From Phylloscopus collybita (taxonomy: Eukaryota; Chordata; Aves; Passeriformes; Phylloscopidae): a DNA stretch of 64,000 bases. The stretch covers positions 248,001 through 312,000 of the forward strand of contig JAJNNQ010000098.1 in the NCBI GenBank assembly GCA_027886175.1, in the 5' to 3' direction. The position numbers and the translations under genes were made by a program. The notes beneath the pieces were generated by a model. The model was not told where the DNA came from. It saw nothing but the letters and a program-made list of their open reading frames with translations, and did no database searches. This document shows positions 35,350-46,681 of this stretch, piece after piece; position 1 is the stretch's first letter, and each line of letters opens with the position of its first letter.

Positions 35350-36517
35350 CTGCAGCAGCAACCGCCATGGAAGTACCTGGGAGTTAAAATATTAGATCAA
35401 ACAATACAGCTGCAGACAATTCCATTTTCAACCAAAATTCAAACCTTGAATGATGCACAAAAACTTTTGGGTATCATAAACTGGGTAAGACCTTATTTAG
35501 GGTTAACCACTCCACAGTTATCACCCCTGTTCGATATTCTCAAAAGTGACCCTGAGTTAACCTCTCTCAGAGAATTAACTCCAGAGGTAAAAACCACTCT
35601 TGAAACAGTAGAGCGGGCCATAATGAACAGACAAGTTTACCAGATATGTCCTGAAGTTTGTTTTACAGTGTTTATTGTCGGTGTAGATTTACATCCTGCA
35701 GGAATTATTGGTCAATGGGACACACAGTGGTCTGACCCGCTACACATTTTAGAATGGATCTTTTTGCCCCACCAACCTAAAAAGACAGCATCTACTGTTT
35801 TTGAACTAATTGCACAGTTAATTACCAAATGCCATCTAAGGTGTTTGCAGTTAAATGCTAGAGACCACTCAAAAATTGTTATACCAGTACAACAGGAATA
35901 TTTTGAATGATGCTTTGCAAATAGCGCACCAATACAAAGTGCTTTGCAAAACTATACAGGGCAAATTACCTATCACTTACCCCACCACAAATTGTTGCAA
36001 TTAAGCAAGGCCACTGTGTTTTCCCTGAAACCACTGAACCAGCGCACACCCCTGAAAGGTCTCACAGTTTTCACTGATGGGTCTGTAAAAACAGGAAAAG
36101 CCCTCATGACCTGGAAAGATGATAACAGTTGGCAGACACTAGAAGGTCATGATAGTGGATCACCTCAGCTACTTGAATTACGTGCTGTAGCCATGGCTTT
36201 TCAATGTTTTCCACATGTTCCTTTAAATATTGTGACCAATTCTGCCTATGTTGTAAACATCACACAAAGATTGGACCAAGCACTGCTAAAAGAAATTGAT
36301 AATGCTGCATTATTTCAATTGCTAAAAACTTTATGGCACACAATCCAAGCCAGAACATGTCCTTACTACATTTTGCATATTCAGAATCATAGAAACTTGC
36401 CAGGCTTCATTGGACACGGTAATGCTCAGGCTGATTAACTAGCCAGCCTTGCCTGGATAGTGCCACAGCCAGATATGCTAGCACAAGCAAGAGCATCACA
36501 TGCCTTTTTCCATCAAG
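35350..36517 (+). pseudogene. pol: E3 RT thumb/connection and RNase H
   Basis: RT thumb: PWKYLGVKILDQTIQL, then LLGIINWVRPYLGLTTPQL (betaretroviral pattern). After a TGA near 35908, RNase H reads LTVFTDGS (first Asp), LLELRAVAMAF (Glu), VTNSAY (second catalytic Asp changed to Asn) and GNAQAD (last Asp), and then a stop at 36436-36438. The YxDD palm domain is absent, deleted together with protease. The frame continues to the E5 insertion point at 36518-36522. Confidence 0.85.
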
Positions 36518-36522
36518 GTGTT

Positions 36523-39500
36523 TGTGCTGGTTTTGCATTTATTGATATTTGGTGAGGAAAGGAAGACACCTACAGAAGTGATTAGACGTGAGGGGGTTTT
36601 TCCTTCTCTAAGGAAGTTATAGCAGATGTTGACAGCTTGGTTGACCAATTAAAAAGTTAGTTACGCCTCTGGAAACATGCAGGTTTAAATCAGCCTGAGA
36701 AGCCCGGGAAGTCTTTTTCCTCACAGGCAGTTGAACAAGTAACATCGGCTTGGGTTGTACTATTGGAATGGCCTGTGACGGCCAGGCCCTGCCGTTCCCC
36801 CCCCTCCCCTCTCCTGCTGGGGCTGGGGGGAAGCCGGCCCAAGGCCTGGCCAGGCTCCACCGGCTCCCAGTGGGGAAAAAGAGGGAGGCTGCAGCTCTGG
36901 TCCCCGCAACGGCCAGCCCTGGCTGGGCTGTGCCCCAGGCCCTGGTTGCTGGTGCTGATGGCCCTGGGGAGGATGGGCTTCCCCCTCGTCACCAGGCCCC
37001 AGGAAGCAACCTTGAGTCTTGGTCCACGGATGGGACGAGGGGGTGGGGAAAAGACAATTCATCAGCATTCCCGAGCATGTTTCTCCCCTCCATCCCCCCA
37101 ACATTGGCCTTGAAACTTGACACCGTGATCCAGCAGATGAGGGAGAGAGGACCTGGGCTGGATTTAGCTCTTTCTTAACACAAGATGAAGCTTTCAGAAC
37201 TCCAACCCTTTCCCTGAGTGAGACAGGAAGGACAGAGCGATTTAAGACGTAGAGAGATAGCATGGTACAGAGTCAGCAAAAGAACTGATAAAGATTATTA
37301 GAGGGAGGGATTGAGGAAGCGGACATTCTTTACTGGACTTCTCTGGATGTAAACCATAGAGACTGGACCAAATTATTCCTTTAAACCGTGGAAAGATATG
37401 CATTTGGGGAGGTGATTGTTTAAATTTGTGTGGATTTTTGAGCAAAGGTGTTTGTGATGGACTAAGTGAAATTGATTTTATGAGATGCTTGAACAGAGAT
37501 AGAGATGAGAAGCCTTCTGTGCACAGTGAAGAAGTGAGAAGATATCTCTGTTCCTTGAGATGAAGAATCCTTTGCCTTTGAGGTGGTTCACCTTTAAAAA
37601 GTGACATCCCAGTCTGCAGTGTGTTTGAGTACATGGCCCATGGGCAGCTTGGGAAACTGCTAATGGGAGAGGTCATGGAAGCAGGGTTTACCAGGTGGTT
37701 GTTTTTTGTAACAGTTAAAACCCACAAGAGAACTGTTTTGTCAGTAGGATCCGTGGGACACTAAGAGAGACTCCTCTCCCAAAGTGATGAAAGATTGTTT
37801 AAATGGGGAAACTGACTGAAAATCACAGGTTGTATTTCTCTATGTTGTTTGCAGAAAGTGAACATTAGTGGGGGGAAGGAAGCGTTTTGAAGTTTCATTT
37901 TCATTTTTCTTTTTTCTCCTTTTAGTGTGTATGAATAAACTATCTTTGTAACTTTTAGGGTTTAGGCCTGTTTTGCTTTTTATTTTCTCCTAGTCATATC
38001 CCACAAAAAGCAAACACTGAAACCATCACATTTTTCTAAGAAAAGCTGTGATTAAACCAATCAGTGACTAGGTTTGAATATTGACATCTGGTTAAAGCAC
38101 TAGAAAGCTGATACGCCTCTAGGAATACACACGTTAAAAATCGCGAAAAAACCCTGGAAATTCTCTTCTGACCTGGGAAGAAGTCACTGGGTGACGGGTC
38201 GGCCCTGCTCTGCTGCGTGGCCCCCAGGCCAGGCACGATCTGGCCAGGCCCTGTTTCTGTACAGCCCTGGCAGGGCTGGGCCCTGAGGCTGCCAGGCAGG
38301 GGGAGGGGAGAAGGACCCGTCCCAGCCAGATCAGGCCCAAGCAGCTGTTAACATCTTGCCGCTGAGCCACATGGCCTGTGGGGCCGGGCTGGGCCCCCAT
38401 CGGCTGCCTGGCAGAGGAAGGGGGGGAAGCCCCAGCCATGGGCATTCTGCTGCTTAGATCCTGCTGCTTCCCCCCCCAGCATGGCCTTTGAAGAATCCTC
38501 TACTATAAACAGCTCCAGCCACCGTTATCAAGACCCCTTGCCAAGGGAGTGGCCCCAACTGTCCGAGACATCATGCAGCTTGAGAGTGGGGTGGCTCTGC
38601 ACTGCCCAGCAGGAACTATCATGACCTCTGCAAGCCCAGGGGAGATATTAACTCTTTCCTTGCACAGATGAAACTTGCAAAACATTGACTCCTGTCTGAG
38701 TGAGAGAAAAGGACAGTGAGGACATGTAGAAAGACAATATGAAGACATCAAGGTCAGTGAAGGAGGACTCACATCTTAGATGAGAGGAGAATGAGGATAT
38801 GCCTAGTCTTAGGCTGAAATTCTTTTGTAAGGCCATGGTGATGAACTGTAATATACTAGAATATCCCTTGAAGTCATAGAAAACTTGGATGGGGGGGGGA
38901 TGAAGTATTCAAAATTACAGACATGAGCAAAAGCATTTGTGCTGAGTTGAGTAAATGTTGAAATAGCTGTGATCCCATGGGAAGCTTGAACAGAGAGAGT
39001 GAGAGATGAGATGTAGACCTGCCCTAGGGAAAGAAGATCTTTGTTCTTAGAGATGATGATGATCTAAAAAAGAAATGAAGAGAAGCTTTGCCTTTGAACA
39101 GCTTATCCTTAAAATAGTACCCCATGAGTTTATATGGCCCATAATGCAGCTGTGGGAAGGCTGTGTGATATGGGAGGGACTTCACAAATGCAGATTCCTG
39201 GGCAGCTGCCATTTGTGAGAATTGAAGCCATAAGAGAGCTGTTTTCTTGTAGAGAAGTTTCCATGGCATGGAAAAAGAGACTTCTCTCTCTAAACGAACT
39301 GATGAAAGACTGTTTTAGAGGTGGTAAACTGACCTAAGTTTTGTCTCTACACATTATCAGGGAGAAAGAAAATAAGCTGGTGGAGGAGGAGAAGTGTTTT
39401 GAAGGTTTTATTCTGATTCTAATTAATTTTTTCTCTCTTGTAGGTTTATTAATAAAGCTTTCTTTATACCCTTTAAGTTTTGAGCCTGCTTTGCTTTTTC

Positions 39501-39616
39501 TCCTAATTCTTTCTCACAGCACAAAAAGAGTAAATAATTCTAGTGGGCACTCAAACCATCGCAGAAATTGGTGCATTTGCCAGGAAATCAAAAATAGGCG
39601 AACTAAAACCACTACA
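36523..39616 (+). mobile_element. E5: ERVL W-family tandem-LTR element in E3 pol
   Basis: Starts TGTGCTGGTTTT, ends AAAACCACTACA, flanked by the 5-bp duplication gtgtt (36518-36522 and 39617-39621). Two W LTR copies lie head to tail (36523-38030 and 38031-39616) with no coding sequence between. The second lacks the first bases and carries, after its own U5 end (about 39563), a tRNA-Gly-like primer site (tggtgcatttgccaggaa, at about 39570) and a short tail that forms the integrated end. Confidence 0.75.
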
Positions 39617-39621
39617 GTGTT

Positions 39622-40370
39622 CGAGCTGTACAGCGACAATTCCTGTTGACAAATACAGAGGCACGCAATAATGTTCACACTTGTGCTGATTGTCAAGGCC
39701 ACGCTGCACCACTGCAGATGGGAGTTAACCCCCGTGGTCTGCAAGACTTACAAGTTTGTCAAACAGATGTCACACACATTTCAGAATTCAGTCGCTTAAA
39801 ATACGTTCACGTTTCAATACACACTTTTTAATCTTCCATATGGGCCTCAGTTCACACTGGAGAAAGAAGTCGTGATACCATCACACGTTGGCCACTAGCC
39901 TTTTCTGCCCTAGGCATCCCTCACACTGTAAAAACTGCTAATGGTCCTGAATACATATCACAGAACACTCGACAGTTTTTACAGCTCCGGGATGCATCAC
40001 ACCACACAGGTATTCCTCATTCCCCTACTGGACAAGCAGTTGTTGAACATGCACATGGCACTTTAAAGCATGTCCTTGAAAAACAGGAAAAGGGGATTTG
40101 TGGTGAGACCCTGCAGAGTAGGGTGGCCAAAGCCTTGTACACTTTAAATCATCTAACAATATTGCAAAACTCCCAAAGCCCTGAAATCTTAAATAATTTC
40201 TTGTCATTACAGTCCTCTAGTGACATCCAGTTACCTAAACTGAAGGTATTGGTACAGGACCTCATTACTAACAAATGGGAAGGCCCTTGGGACCTTGTCA
40301 CTTGGGGGCGCGAATATGCATGCGTTTCCACAGATGCCAGTATACAATGGGTACCTGCTCAGTGTGTGTG
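39622..40370 (+). pseudogene. pol: E3 integrase
   Basis: Resumes exactly where the RNase H side stopped at the E5 insertion. HTCADCQGH is the zinc-binding end, QTDVTHI holds the first catalytic Asp, and KTANGPEY shows the second Asp replaced by Ala. GQAVVEHAHGTLK keeps the catalytic Glu. The C-terminal part (WEGPWDLVTWGREYACV) ends in TGA at 40368-40370. Stops and a frame change lie near 39830. Inactive. Confidence 0.85.
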
Positions 40371-40374
40371 ACCT

Positions 40375-40905
40375 TGTCTTGGTTTAGAAAGACAGGTGTC
40401 TTCTAAGGAAGGCAGGAGCCTCTCTTGAAGATGTAAACTCCCTCCTTCCAAAATATTATAATTTTGAAATTAAAGGGCTCTCAGGCAAAGAGATGGGAAT
40501 AGGAATAACAGTTCTTTACTAGAAAAATTAAAATAAAAATGTAGTACAAAAAACCCCAAACAAACAAAAAGAAAACACTGACAGAGTCAGAAAACAACCT
40601 GACACCCTGTTGGTCAGGGTGTTGGTAGCAGTTTAATTAAATCGTGGCTGCAGTCCTCCTGGAGTGACAGATGTGGTTCTGTTGAAGCAGTGATCTTGTA
40701 GAAGGGTGTAGTTTTCCTCTAAAGGTCTAGTGGTGGTGAGAGGGGTCTGGTCTTCTTCTGGGAATCCACTGGAAACAGGCTGCCCTGGTGTTCTCAGATT
40801 TTTATCCAGGTAGGAATGCTGGGCCCCTCCCCTTGGGTGGAGCATCTCACAATGGGATGATGTAATTTTATCAGTCATGCAGTGAGACTCAATGGCCCAT
40901 TAACA
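40375..40905 (-). repeat. Y-related LTR, truncated
   Basis: Begins TGTCTTGGTTTAGAAAGACAGG on + and follows the Y-family order (AATAACAGTTCTTTACT, GACACCCTG, ACAGATGTGGTT). It lacks the far end of the LTR. It terminates the E3 integrase side. The right boundary with the E6 LTR is approximate. Confidence 0.65.
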
Positions 40906-41417
40906 GAAGATAGTATAGGGTTAAATTTTACTAGCATAGGGATAAAAAATTTCTAAAATCATGGGAATCGATTCAGAGGGGGTAGAAAGAAAGGTTGGGC
41001 TTGGGGAGGCCTGGGAAAGGGAACTAGGCCTAGGGAACAAATGTTTAGCTCTGTACTAGATCATGTACAACTGTACCTGCATGATTTTCATATGAGAAAT
41101 GACATGATTGTTAAATGTGGTAATTGTTGGTAATTGAATATGATTATTGTTTAATCATAATAAGAATCATGAGAAACGATGCTTGGGGGGCCTGATGAAA
41201 ACTACAAGAATTCATGCTTGGATAGGATCAATGTATACAATAGAACAATATGGGATTAATAATTAATGTATGGTTATATAACAGAGAGGGTATAAAACAT
41301 GTTTGTCTTTAAACCAATGACAGAGTCAGATTTGGGTCTTTACCCCTGATTCCCAGAGCTCTTCAATAAAAGCACTTGCATATAATCATCCCATGATTAT
41401 GTGTTTCAATGCTAACA
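40906..41417 (+). repeat. E6 5' LTR
   Basis: TATA box tataaaa at 41291, AATAAA at 41365-41370, ends GCTAACA. The left edge is uncertain because it abuts the truncated Y LTR. Confidence 0.6.
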
Positions 41418-41420
41418 TTT

Positions 41421-41438
41421 TGGTGACCCAGATGGGAC
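41421..41438 (+). other. E6 primer binding site
   Basis: tggtgacccagatgggac, three bases after the LTR. The first nine bases match the tRNA-Trp-type site, but the remainder does not, so the primer tRNA is unassigned. Confidence 0.5.
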
Positions 41439-41713
41439 CCAGTGAGCGCTGCTGAGGACCCTGCAACCCAATCATGCTTTAGCTGGCACCGAGGGATTCT
41501 TGGAGAGCCCATTGGTACAGCAAACCCCCACTGCTCACAACATCCCCTGGAGAGGTAAGATGCTTTTACTCTGGTCTGGTTGCCTGCCAGTAAGACGCAG
41601 CGAAAGCTACATGTGGTTGGGCTAAGGAATTCCTGGTATTGCCTAGGCACTGTCCGTTAGACAATCGTGAAAGTGTTGTAGGTTTGGCATCAGTGGTCTA
41701 TTGTAGCTGTAAT

Positions 41714-43896
41714 ATGGAGAAGCTTGAAGGGATTTTGGGCAGCAATGCCCCCATACCGCATACTTCTCCTTTGGGGTGCTTATTAGCATACTGGAAACAG
41801 GGTAATTTTGGGCAAGAGTTACATAAAGATAAGTTGATTGATTATTGTAACACTAGGTGGCCAAAATATGTCTTGCAGAATGGGAAAACATGGCTGGAAA
41901 ATGGGTCTTTGCAATCTGACACGATTTCACAGTTATTGGGGTTTTGTAAACGGGAGGGAAAATTGGATGAAGTTCTGTATGTTGATTTGTTTTTCTATTT
42001 AGAAGAAAAGCCAGAGTGGCTGGCTGAGTGTGGGTTAATGATTGTGTCCTGGGTTATGGAAAACAAAAATGTGTATTCTATTTTCATCTCCTGAAAGTAC
42101 TGTTCTTCTTTACTCTGGGAAGAGTAGGGCGGGTGCCTTTTGTCAATGGACCAACTGTAGGGCATTGTTTCTTATCTGTTTCACCACCGGTCTTCCCTCC
42201 AGGGGGACAGTTGTCTGCTAATGGGCCATTAACACCTCCTCAAACTAACACATCCCCAAACTATGCCCTCCCCAAAGCAGTACATTCCACATTACATCAT
42301 CCTATTGTGAGATGCTCCACCCAGTGGGGGGAGCCAACCATTTCTACCTGGATAAAACTGAGCCACAGGAACGAGAAGGCATCCAGCTTCACCCGATTCC
42401 TGGAGGAAGACTGGACCCCTTCTCACCACGACTGGACCCCTTCTCATCACTACCTGGACCCTTGTTCTACAGGACCATTCCTACTCCACCAGAACCACCT
42501 CTGCCACTCCAGGAGGACTCACTTTTGGACTGCTTCCAACACCCTGACTAACAGGGTGTCAGGTTGTAGCTCTGACTCTGTCAAGGGTTTTCCAAAATTG
42601 TTGTTTGTTTGCTGGTTTGGTTGGGTGGTTTTGTTTCTTTTCCTACTACATTTGTATTCCTAGTAAAGAACTGTTATTCCTATTCCCAAATCTTTGCCTG
42701 AAAGCCCTTAATTGTAAAATTATAATTTGGCGGGGGTGAGGGGTTTACATTCCCCATTCTAAGGGAAACTCCAGCTTTCCCTGTCAGATGCCTGTCTTTC
42801 CAAACCAAGACAGATTGTTAAAGTACCTGAAAACAATAAGTGCATGGGTTGTGTCCAAGGGAAACGCTGTTTAGAACACCTAGCATTGGATGAAAGTTTA
42901 TACCGAAGGGATGGTATGGAGGGAGATTTATTGATGGCCCCCACAGCATCAGGGGAATCTGACCCCACTTCACCTGGCCCTATCTCACCTGATCCACTTA
43001 CCCCCTCAGCTGAAAGATACCCTCCTTCCCCACCGATCCCTGCTCAAGGATATCCTCCCCTCCCACCAACACCTCCTTCGCCAGCTCATGTCTTCTTGTA
43101 CCCTCCTCTGCCGCTTTTGCCTGCCCCTTCTTTCCCAAGTAATAACCAGGATGTAACCGAGATACAGAGACATGGGGAGGGTGCACGGTGAGCAGATAGT
43201 AGTGGAAGTGATGAAGATAAACTGGTAACTCTGATATCTCATTGAACCTGATCAAAATTGGCCCCAGCCTAGCCCCAGGCAAAGAAGGGTCTATTAAAAT
43301 CAGGCAAACAAAAGAGAACTATAATTGCCCCTCTCAGGCAAGGCATGGGAGTAGATGGACCGTTTTTTGTAAAGGTACCCTTTTCCCCTGGAGATCTAGT
43401 AATTTGGAAACAGTCAGCTGGAACTTACAGGGAAAACCCTGACAAGGTGGCCAGAATTGTAAAAATTATAATGAAAACTCAAAACCCAGACTGGGATGAC
43501 ATCCAAGTAATATTAGACACTCTAATGGACTCTGCCGAGAAAGAGATGGTACTCAGAGCAGCTAGGGAAAGGGCGAGAGAGTATATTTGTAATGAGTTAA
43601 TAATGGGAATGTTGGACTATAATTTTCTTTCTGAGGACCCTGGGTGGGACCCTAATGATGCATCTGGAGTAGATATGATAAAACTAAAGCAATATCAAGA
43701 GTGGATTCAAATAGGTGTTCAAAATGCTATACCTAAAATTATGAATTGGTCAAAACTATATGAGATCAGGCAGGAGAGGAAAGAATCTCCAACTGCCTTT
43801 TTAGAAAGACTTAAAGAAGCAGCCAGAAAATATACCCACCTACAAACAGATACAGAACAAGCAAGAGTTCAGCTTGCACTTATTTTCCTTGGTCAG
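41714..43896 (+). pseudogene. gag: E6 gag: matrix, proline-rich region, capsid
   Basis: Matrix from ATG 41714 (MEKLEGILG; the usual Gly-2 is lost), with LGCLLAYWKQGNFGQEL. It is cut at 42044 by the Y LTR. It resumes at 42818 with a proline-rich stretch that includes PPLPPTPPSPA, and a TGA at 43189-43191. Capsid is readable at 43345-43896: FSPGDLVIWKQSAGTYRENP, and the major homology region ERKESPTAFLERLKEAARKY. The frame is cut at 43896 by Z in the middle of IFLGQ. Confidence 0.85.
42045..42812 (+). repeat. Y-family solo LTR in E6 gag
   Basis: TGTCCTGGGTTATGG...AAACCAAGACA, 768 bases, with 5-bp duplication gattg (42040-42044 and 42813-42817). Defines the complete Y LTR with which Z can be compared. 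Confidence 0.9.
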
Positions 43897-46408
43897 TGTC
43901 TTGGTTTGGAAAGACAGATATCTGCCAGGCCTCCCCATACTTGTACTTGGACCACCGTCCACCGTACCAGAGGGGCTTCACCCGCTTGGCCTGCTTGATG
44001 GCAGCACACGTCTCACAGTCGTGGATAACCTGTGAAATACTGTTCATGGTTAGATCCACCCCTCGGTCTTGTGCCCACTTATAGGTGGCATCTCTGCCCT
44101 GATGACCTGAAGCATCATGGGCCCACCGAGCTAGGAACAACTCTCCCTTGTGTTGCCAATCCAAGTCTACCTTGGATACCTTTATCCTCGCAGCTTGATC
44201 TACTTGCTCGTTGTTCCGGTGCTCCTCATTAGCCCGACTCTTGGGGACATGGGCATCCACATGACGGACTTTCACAGGTAGTTTCCCTACCCTGATGGCA
44301 ATGTCCTTCCACTCATCAGCAGCCCAGATTGGTTTTCCCCTACGCTGCCAGTTGGCTTTTTTCCACCTTTCCAGCCAGCCCCACAGAGCATTAGCCACCA
44401 TCCACGAATCAGTGTAGAGGTAGAGCTTCGGCCACTTCTCTCTTTCAGCAATGTCCAGGGCCAATTGAACAGCTTTGAGTTCAGCAAGCTGGCTTGACCC
44501 ACCTTCTCCTTCAGTGGCGTGTGCAACTTGTCGTGTGGGGCTCCATACGGCTACTTTCCACTTCCGGTTCATCCCTACGATGCGACAGGAACCGTCAGTG
44601 AAAAGAGCGTAGCGTGTTTCTTCTGCTGGCAGTTGGTTGTATGGTGGAGCTTCTTCAGCCCGGGTTACTTGCTCTTGTTCTTCTTCGTCAGTGAGACTGA
44701 AGTTCTCAGCTTCTGGCCAGTTGGTGATTACTTCCAAAATCCCAGGGCGATTCGGGTTACCAATACGGGCGCGCTGAGTGATGAGGGCGATCCATTTGCT
44801 CCATGTGGCATCGGTGGCATGGTGGGTGGAGGGAACCTTTCCTTTAAACATCCACCCCAGCACCGGTAGTCGGGGTGCCAGGAGGAGTTGTGCTTCAGTG
44901 CCAATCACCTCTGAGGCAGCTTGAACTCCTTCGTAGGCGGCCAAGATCTCCTTCTCTGTGGGAGTGTAATTGGCTTCAGACCCTCTGTAGCTTCGGCTCC
45001 AGAATCCCAGTGGCCGGCCTCGAGTCTCACCTGGCACCTTCTGCCACAGGCTCCAGGACAGACCATGGCTCCCGGCTGCAGAGTAGAGCACGTTCTTTAC
45101 CTCTGGTCCCGTCCTGACTGGGCCAAGGGCTACTGCATGTGCGATTTCCTGCTTGATCTGGGCAAAGGCGTGTTGCTGTTCTGGGCCCCAGTGGAAATCG
45201 TTCTTCTTGCGGGTAACCAGGTAGAGAGGGCTCACAATCTGACTGTACTCAGGGATGTGCATCCTCCAAAAGCCAATGGCCCCTAGGAAAGCTTGTGTTT
45301 CCTTCTTGTTGGTTGGTGGGGACATGGCAGTGATCTTATTGATGACCTCAGTGGGAATCTGACGCCGTCCATCTTGCCACTTCACTCCCAGGAACTGGAT
45401 CTCTTGGGCAGGTCCCTTGACTTTGCTCTTCTTGATGGCAAAACCGGCTTCCAGGAGAATTTGGATGATCTTCTCTCCTTTCTCAAAGACTTCCATTGCC
45501 GTGTTCCCCCACACAATGATGTCATCTATGTACTGTAGATGGTCCGGAGCCTCACCCTTTTCCAGTGCATCCTGGATCAGTCCATGGCAGATGGTGGGAC
45601 TGTGCTTCCACCCCTGGGGCAGCCGATTCCAGGTGTACTGCACACCCCTCCAGGTGAAAGCAAACTGGGGTCTGCACTCTGCTGCCACAGGAATGGAGAA
45701 GAAGGCATTGGCAATGTCGATGGTCGCGTACCACTTTGCTGCCTTGGACTCCAGCTCATACTGCAACTCCAACATGTCTGGCACAGCAGCGCTCAGTGGT
45801 GGCGTGACTTCATTCAGACCACGGTAATCCACTGTCAGTCTCCATTCCCCACTGGGCTTACGCACAGGCCAGATGGGGCTGTTAAAAGGTGAATGAGCCT
45901 TACTGACCACCCCTTGGCTCTCCAGTTTACGAATCATCTCATGGATCGGGGTCACAGAGTCTCTGTCAGTGCGGTATTGCCGACGGTGCACTGTTGCTGT
46001 GGCAATTGGTACCTGTTGTTCTTCAACTCTTAGCAGTCCCACAGCAGAAGGGTCATCTGAGAGACCAGGCAAGGTATTCAGTTGTTTGATCTCTTCCGTC
46101 TCTACAGCAGCTACTCCAAAAGCCCAGCGATATCCTTTTGGGTCTTTGAAATATCCATTTCTGAGATAGTCTATGCCAAGGATGCATGGGGCCTCTGGGC
46201 CAGTCACGATGGGGTGCTCTGCGTTTCCTTCCCTGCGGTGTGGCAAGATTTTCTTCGTCTCCTGTGCTCGCCATTCCTGTCTCCCTCCTCGCGGCCCCTG
46301 AACCGGTTTTCTTGGCAGAATCATCTCTGCTCCAACAGGATCACGTCTGCCACTCCAGAAGTGTTTGGACTGTTTACGTTTGGACTGTTTCTCAACATCC
46401 TGAATCAC
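43880..46408 (-). CDS. pol: ERVL Pol in Z: protease end, RT, RNase H, integrase zinc domain (842 codons)
   Basis: One uninterrupted frame. The first ~45 residues are read from antisense LTR and are probably not native. A protease-side segment holds CILGIDYLRNGYFKDPKG. RT has PQGWKHSPTICHGLIQ and the catalytic box YIDD (QYIDDIIVWG). RNase H keeps its acidic set: ALFTDGSC, LAELKAVQLAL, LYTDSW and VDQAA, with the DAHVPKSRANEE loop. The integrase zinc domain shows HDASGHQG and CETCAAI, and then the frame runs into LTR-derived residues. The DDE core is absent. It resembles avian ERVL (spumavirus-related) Pol. The catalytic residues of RT and RNase H are all present. Confidence 0.88.
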   Translation of the reverse strand: MIQDVEKQSKRKQSKHFWSGRRDPVGAEMILPRKPVQGPRGGRQEWRAQETKKILPHRREGNAEHPIVTGPEAPCILGIDYLRNGYFKDPKGYRWAFGVAAVETEEIKQLNTLPGLSDDPSAVGLLRVEEQQVPIATATVHRRQYRTDRDSVTPIHEMIRKLESQGVVSKAHSPFNSPIWPVRKPSGEWRLTVDYRGLNEVTPPLSAAVPDMLELQYELESKAAKWYATIDIANAFFSIPVAAECRPQFAFTWRGVQYTWNRLPQGWKHSPTICHGLIQDALEKGEAPDHLQYIDDIIVWGNTAMEVFEKGEKIIQILLEAGFAIKKSKVKGPAQEIQFLGVKWQDGRRQIPTEVINKITAMSPPTNKKETQAFLGAIGFWRMHIPEYSQIVSPLYLVTRKKNDFHWGPEQQHAFAQIKQEIAHAVALGPVRTGPEVKNVLYSAAGSHGLSWSLWQKVPGETRGRPLGFWSRSYRGSEANYTPTEKEILAAYEGVQAASEVIGTEAQLLLAPRLPVLGWMFKGKVPSTHHATDATWSKWIALITQRARIGNPNRPGILEVITNWPEAENFSLTDEEEQEQVTRAEEAPPYNQLPAEETRYALFTDGSCRIVGMNRKWKVAVWSPTRQVAHATEGEGGSSQLAELKAVQLALDIAEREKWPKLYLYTDSWMVANALWGWLERWKKANWQRRGKPIWAADEWKDIAIRVGKLPVKVRHVDAHVPKSRANEEHRNNEQVDQAARIKVSKVDLDWQHKGELFLARWAHDASGHQGRDATYKWAQDRGVDLTMNSISQVIHDCETCAAIKQAKRVKPLWYGGRWSKYKYGEAWQISVFPNQDTDQGK

Positions 46409-46681
46409 AGGGTCAGATTGAAACTCTGACTCTGTCAGGGTTTTCTTCTAAAATAATTGTTTATTTGTTTATTTGTTTGTTTGATTGGGTGGTTTTGTTT
46501 CCTATCATATTTGTATTGTTAATATCTCCTAGTAAAGAACTGTTATTCCTATTCCCAACATCTTTGCCTGAGAGCCCTTGATTGCAAAATTATAATTCGT
46601 CGGGGTGTGAGGGGTTGGTATTCTCCATCCTAGGGGAACCTCAGTTTCCCTGGCAGATACCTGTCTTTCCAAACCAAGACA
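43897..46681 (-). mobile_element. Z: ERVL pol insertion bounded by two inverted U5 ends
   Basis: The left end TGTCTTGGTTTGG... and right end ...CCAAACCAAGACA are reverse complements over about 33 bases with one difference. Both equal the U5 end of the Y LTR. A 5-bp duplication gtcag (43892-43896 and 46682-46686) flanks the whole. Inside, on the minus strand, is ERVL pol (about 43930-46270). The right 370 bases are Y LTR in + orientation, antisense to pol. So neither end is a normal U3 end, yet integration looks ordinary. Confidence 0.85.

Larger units (their letters stand above)
20019..40374 (+). mobile_element. E3: ERVK (betaretrovirus-like) provirus in four pieces
   Basis: Pieces at 20019-20258 (end of 5' LTR), 32193-33519, 34222-36522 and 39617-40374 read in order as LTR, primer site, gag, RT/RNase H and integrase. 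Between them lie E4, a solo LTR (33520-34221) and E5, each with recognisable LTR ends. The gag-RT junction (35190-35296) lacks protease and the first half of RT, an internal deletion. Envelope and 3' LTR are not seen; sequence after integrase runs into another LTR at 40375. This is the oldest layer of the left half of the window. Confidence 0.8.
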
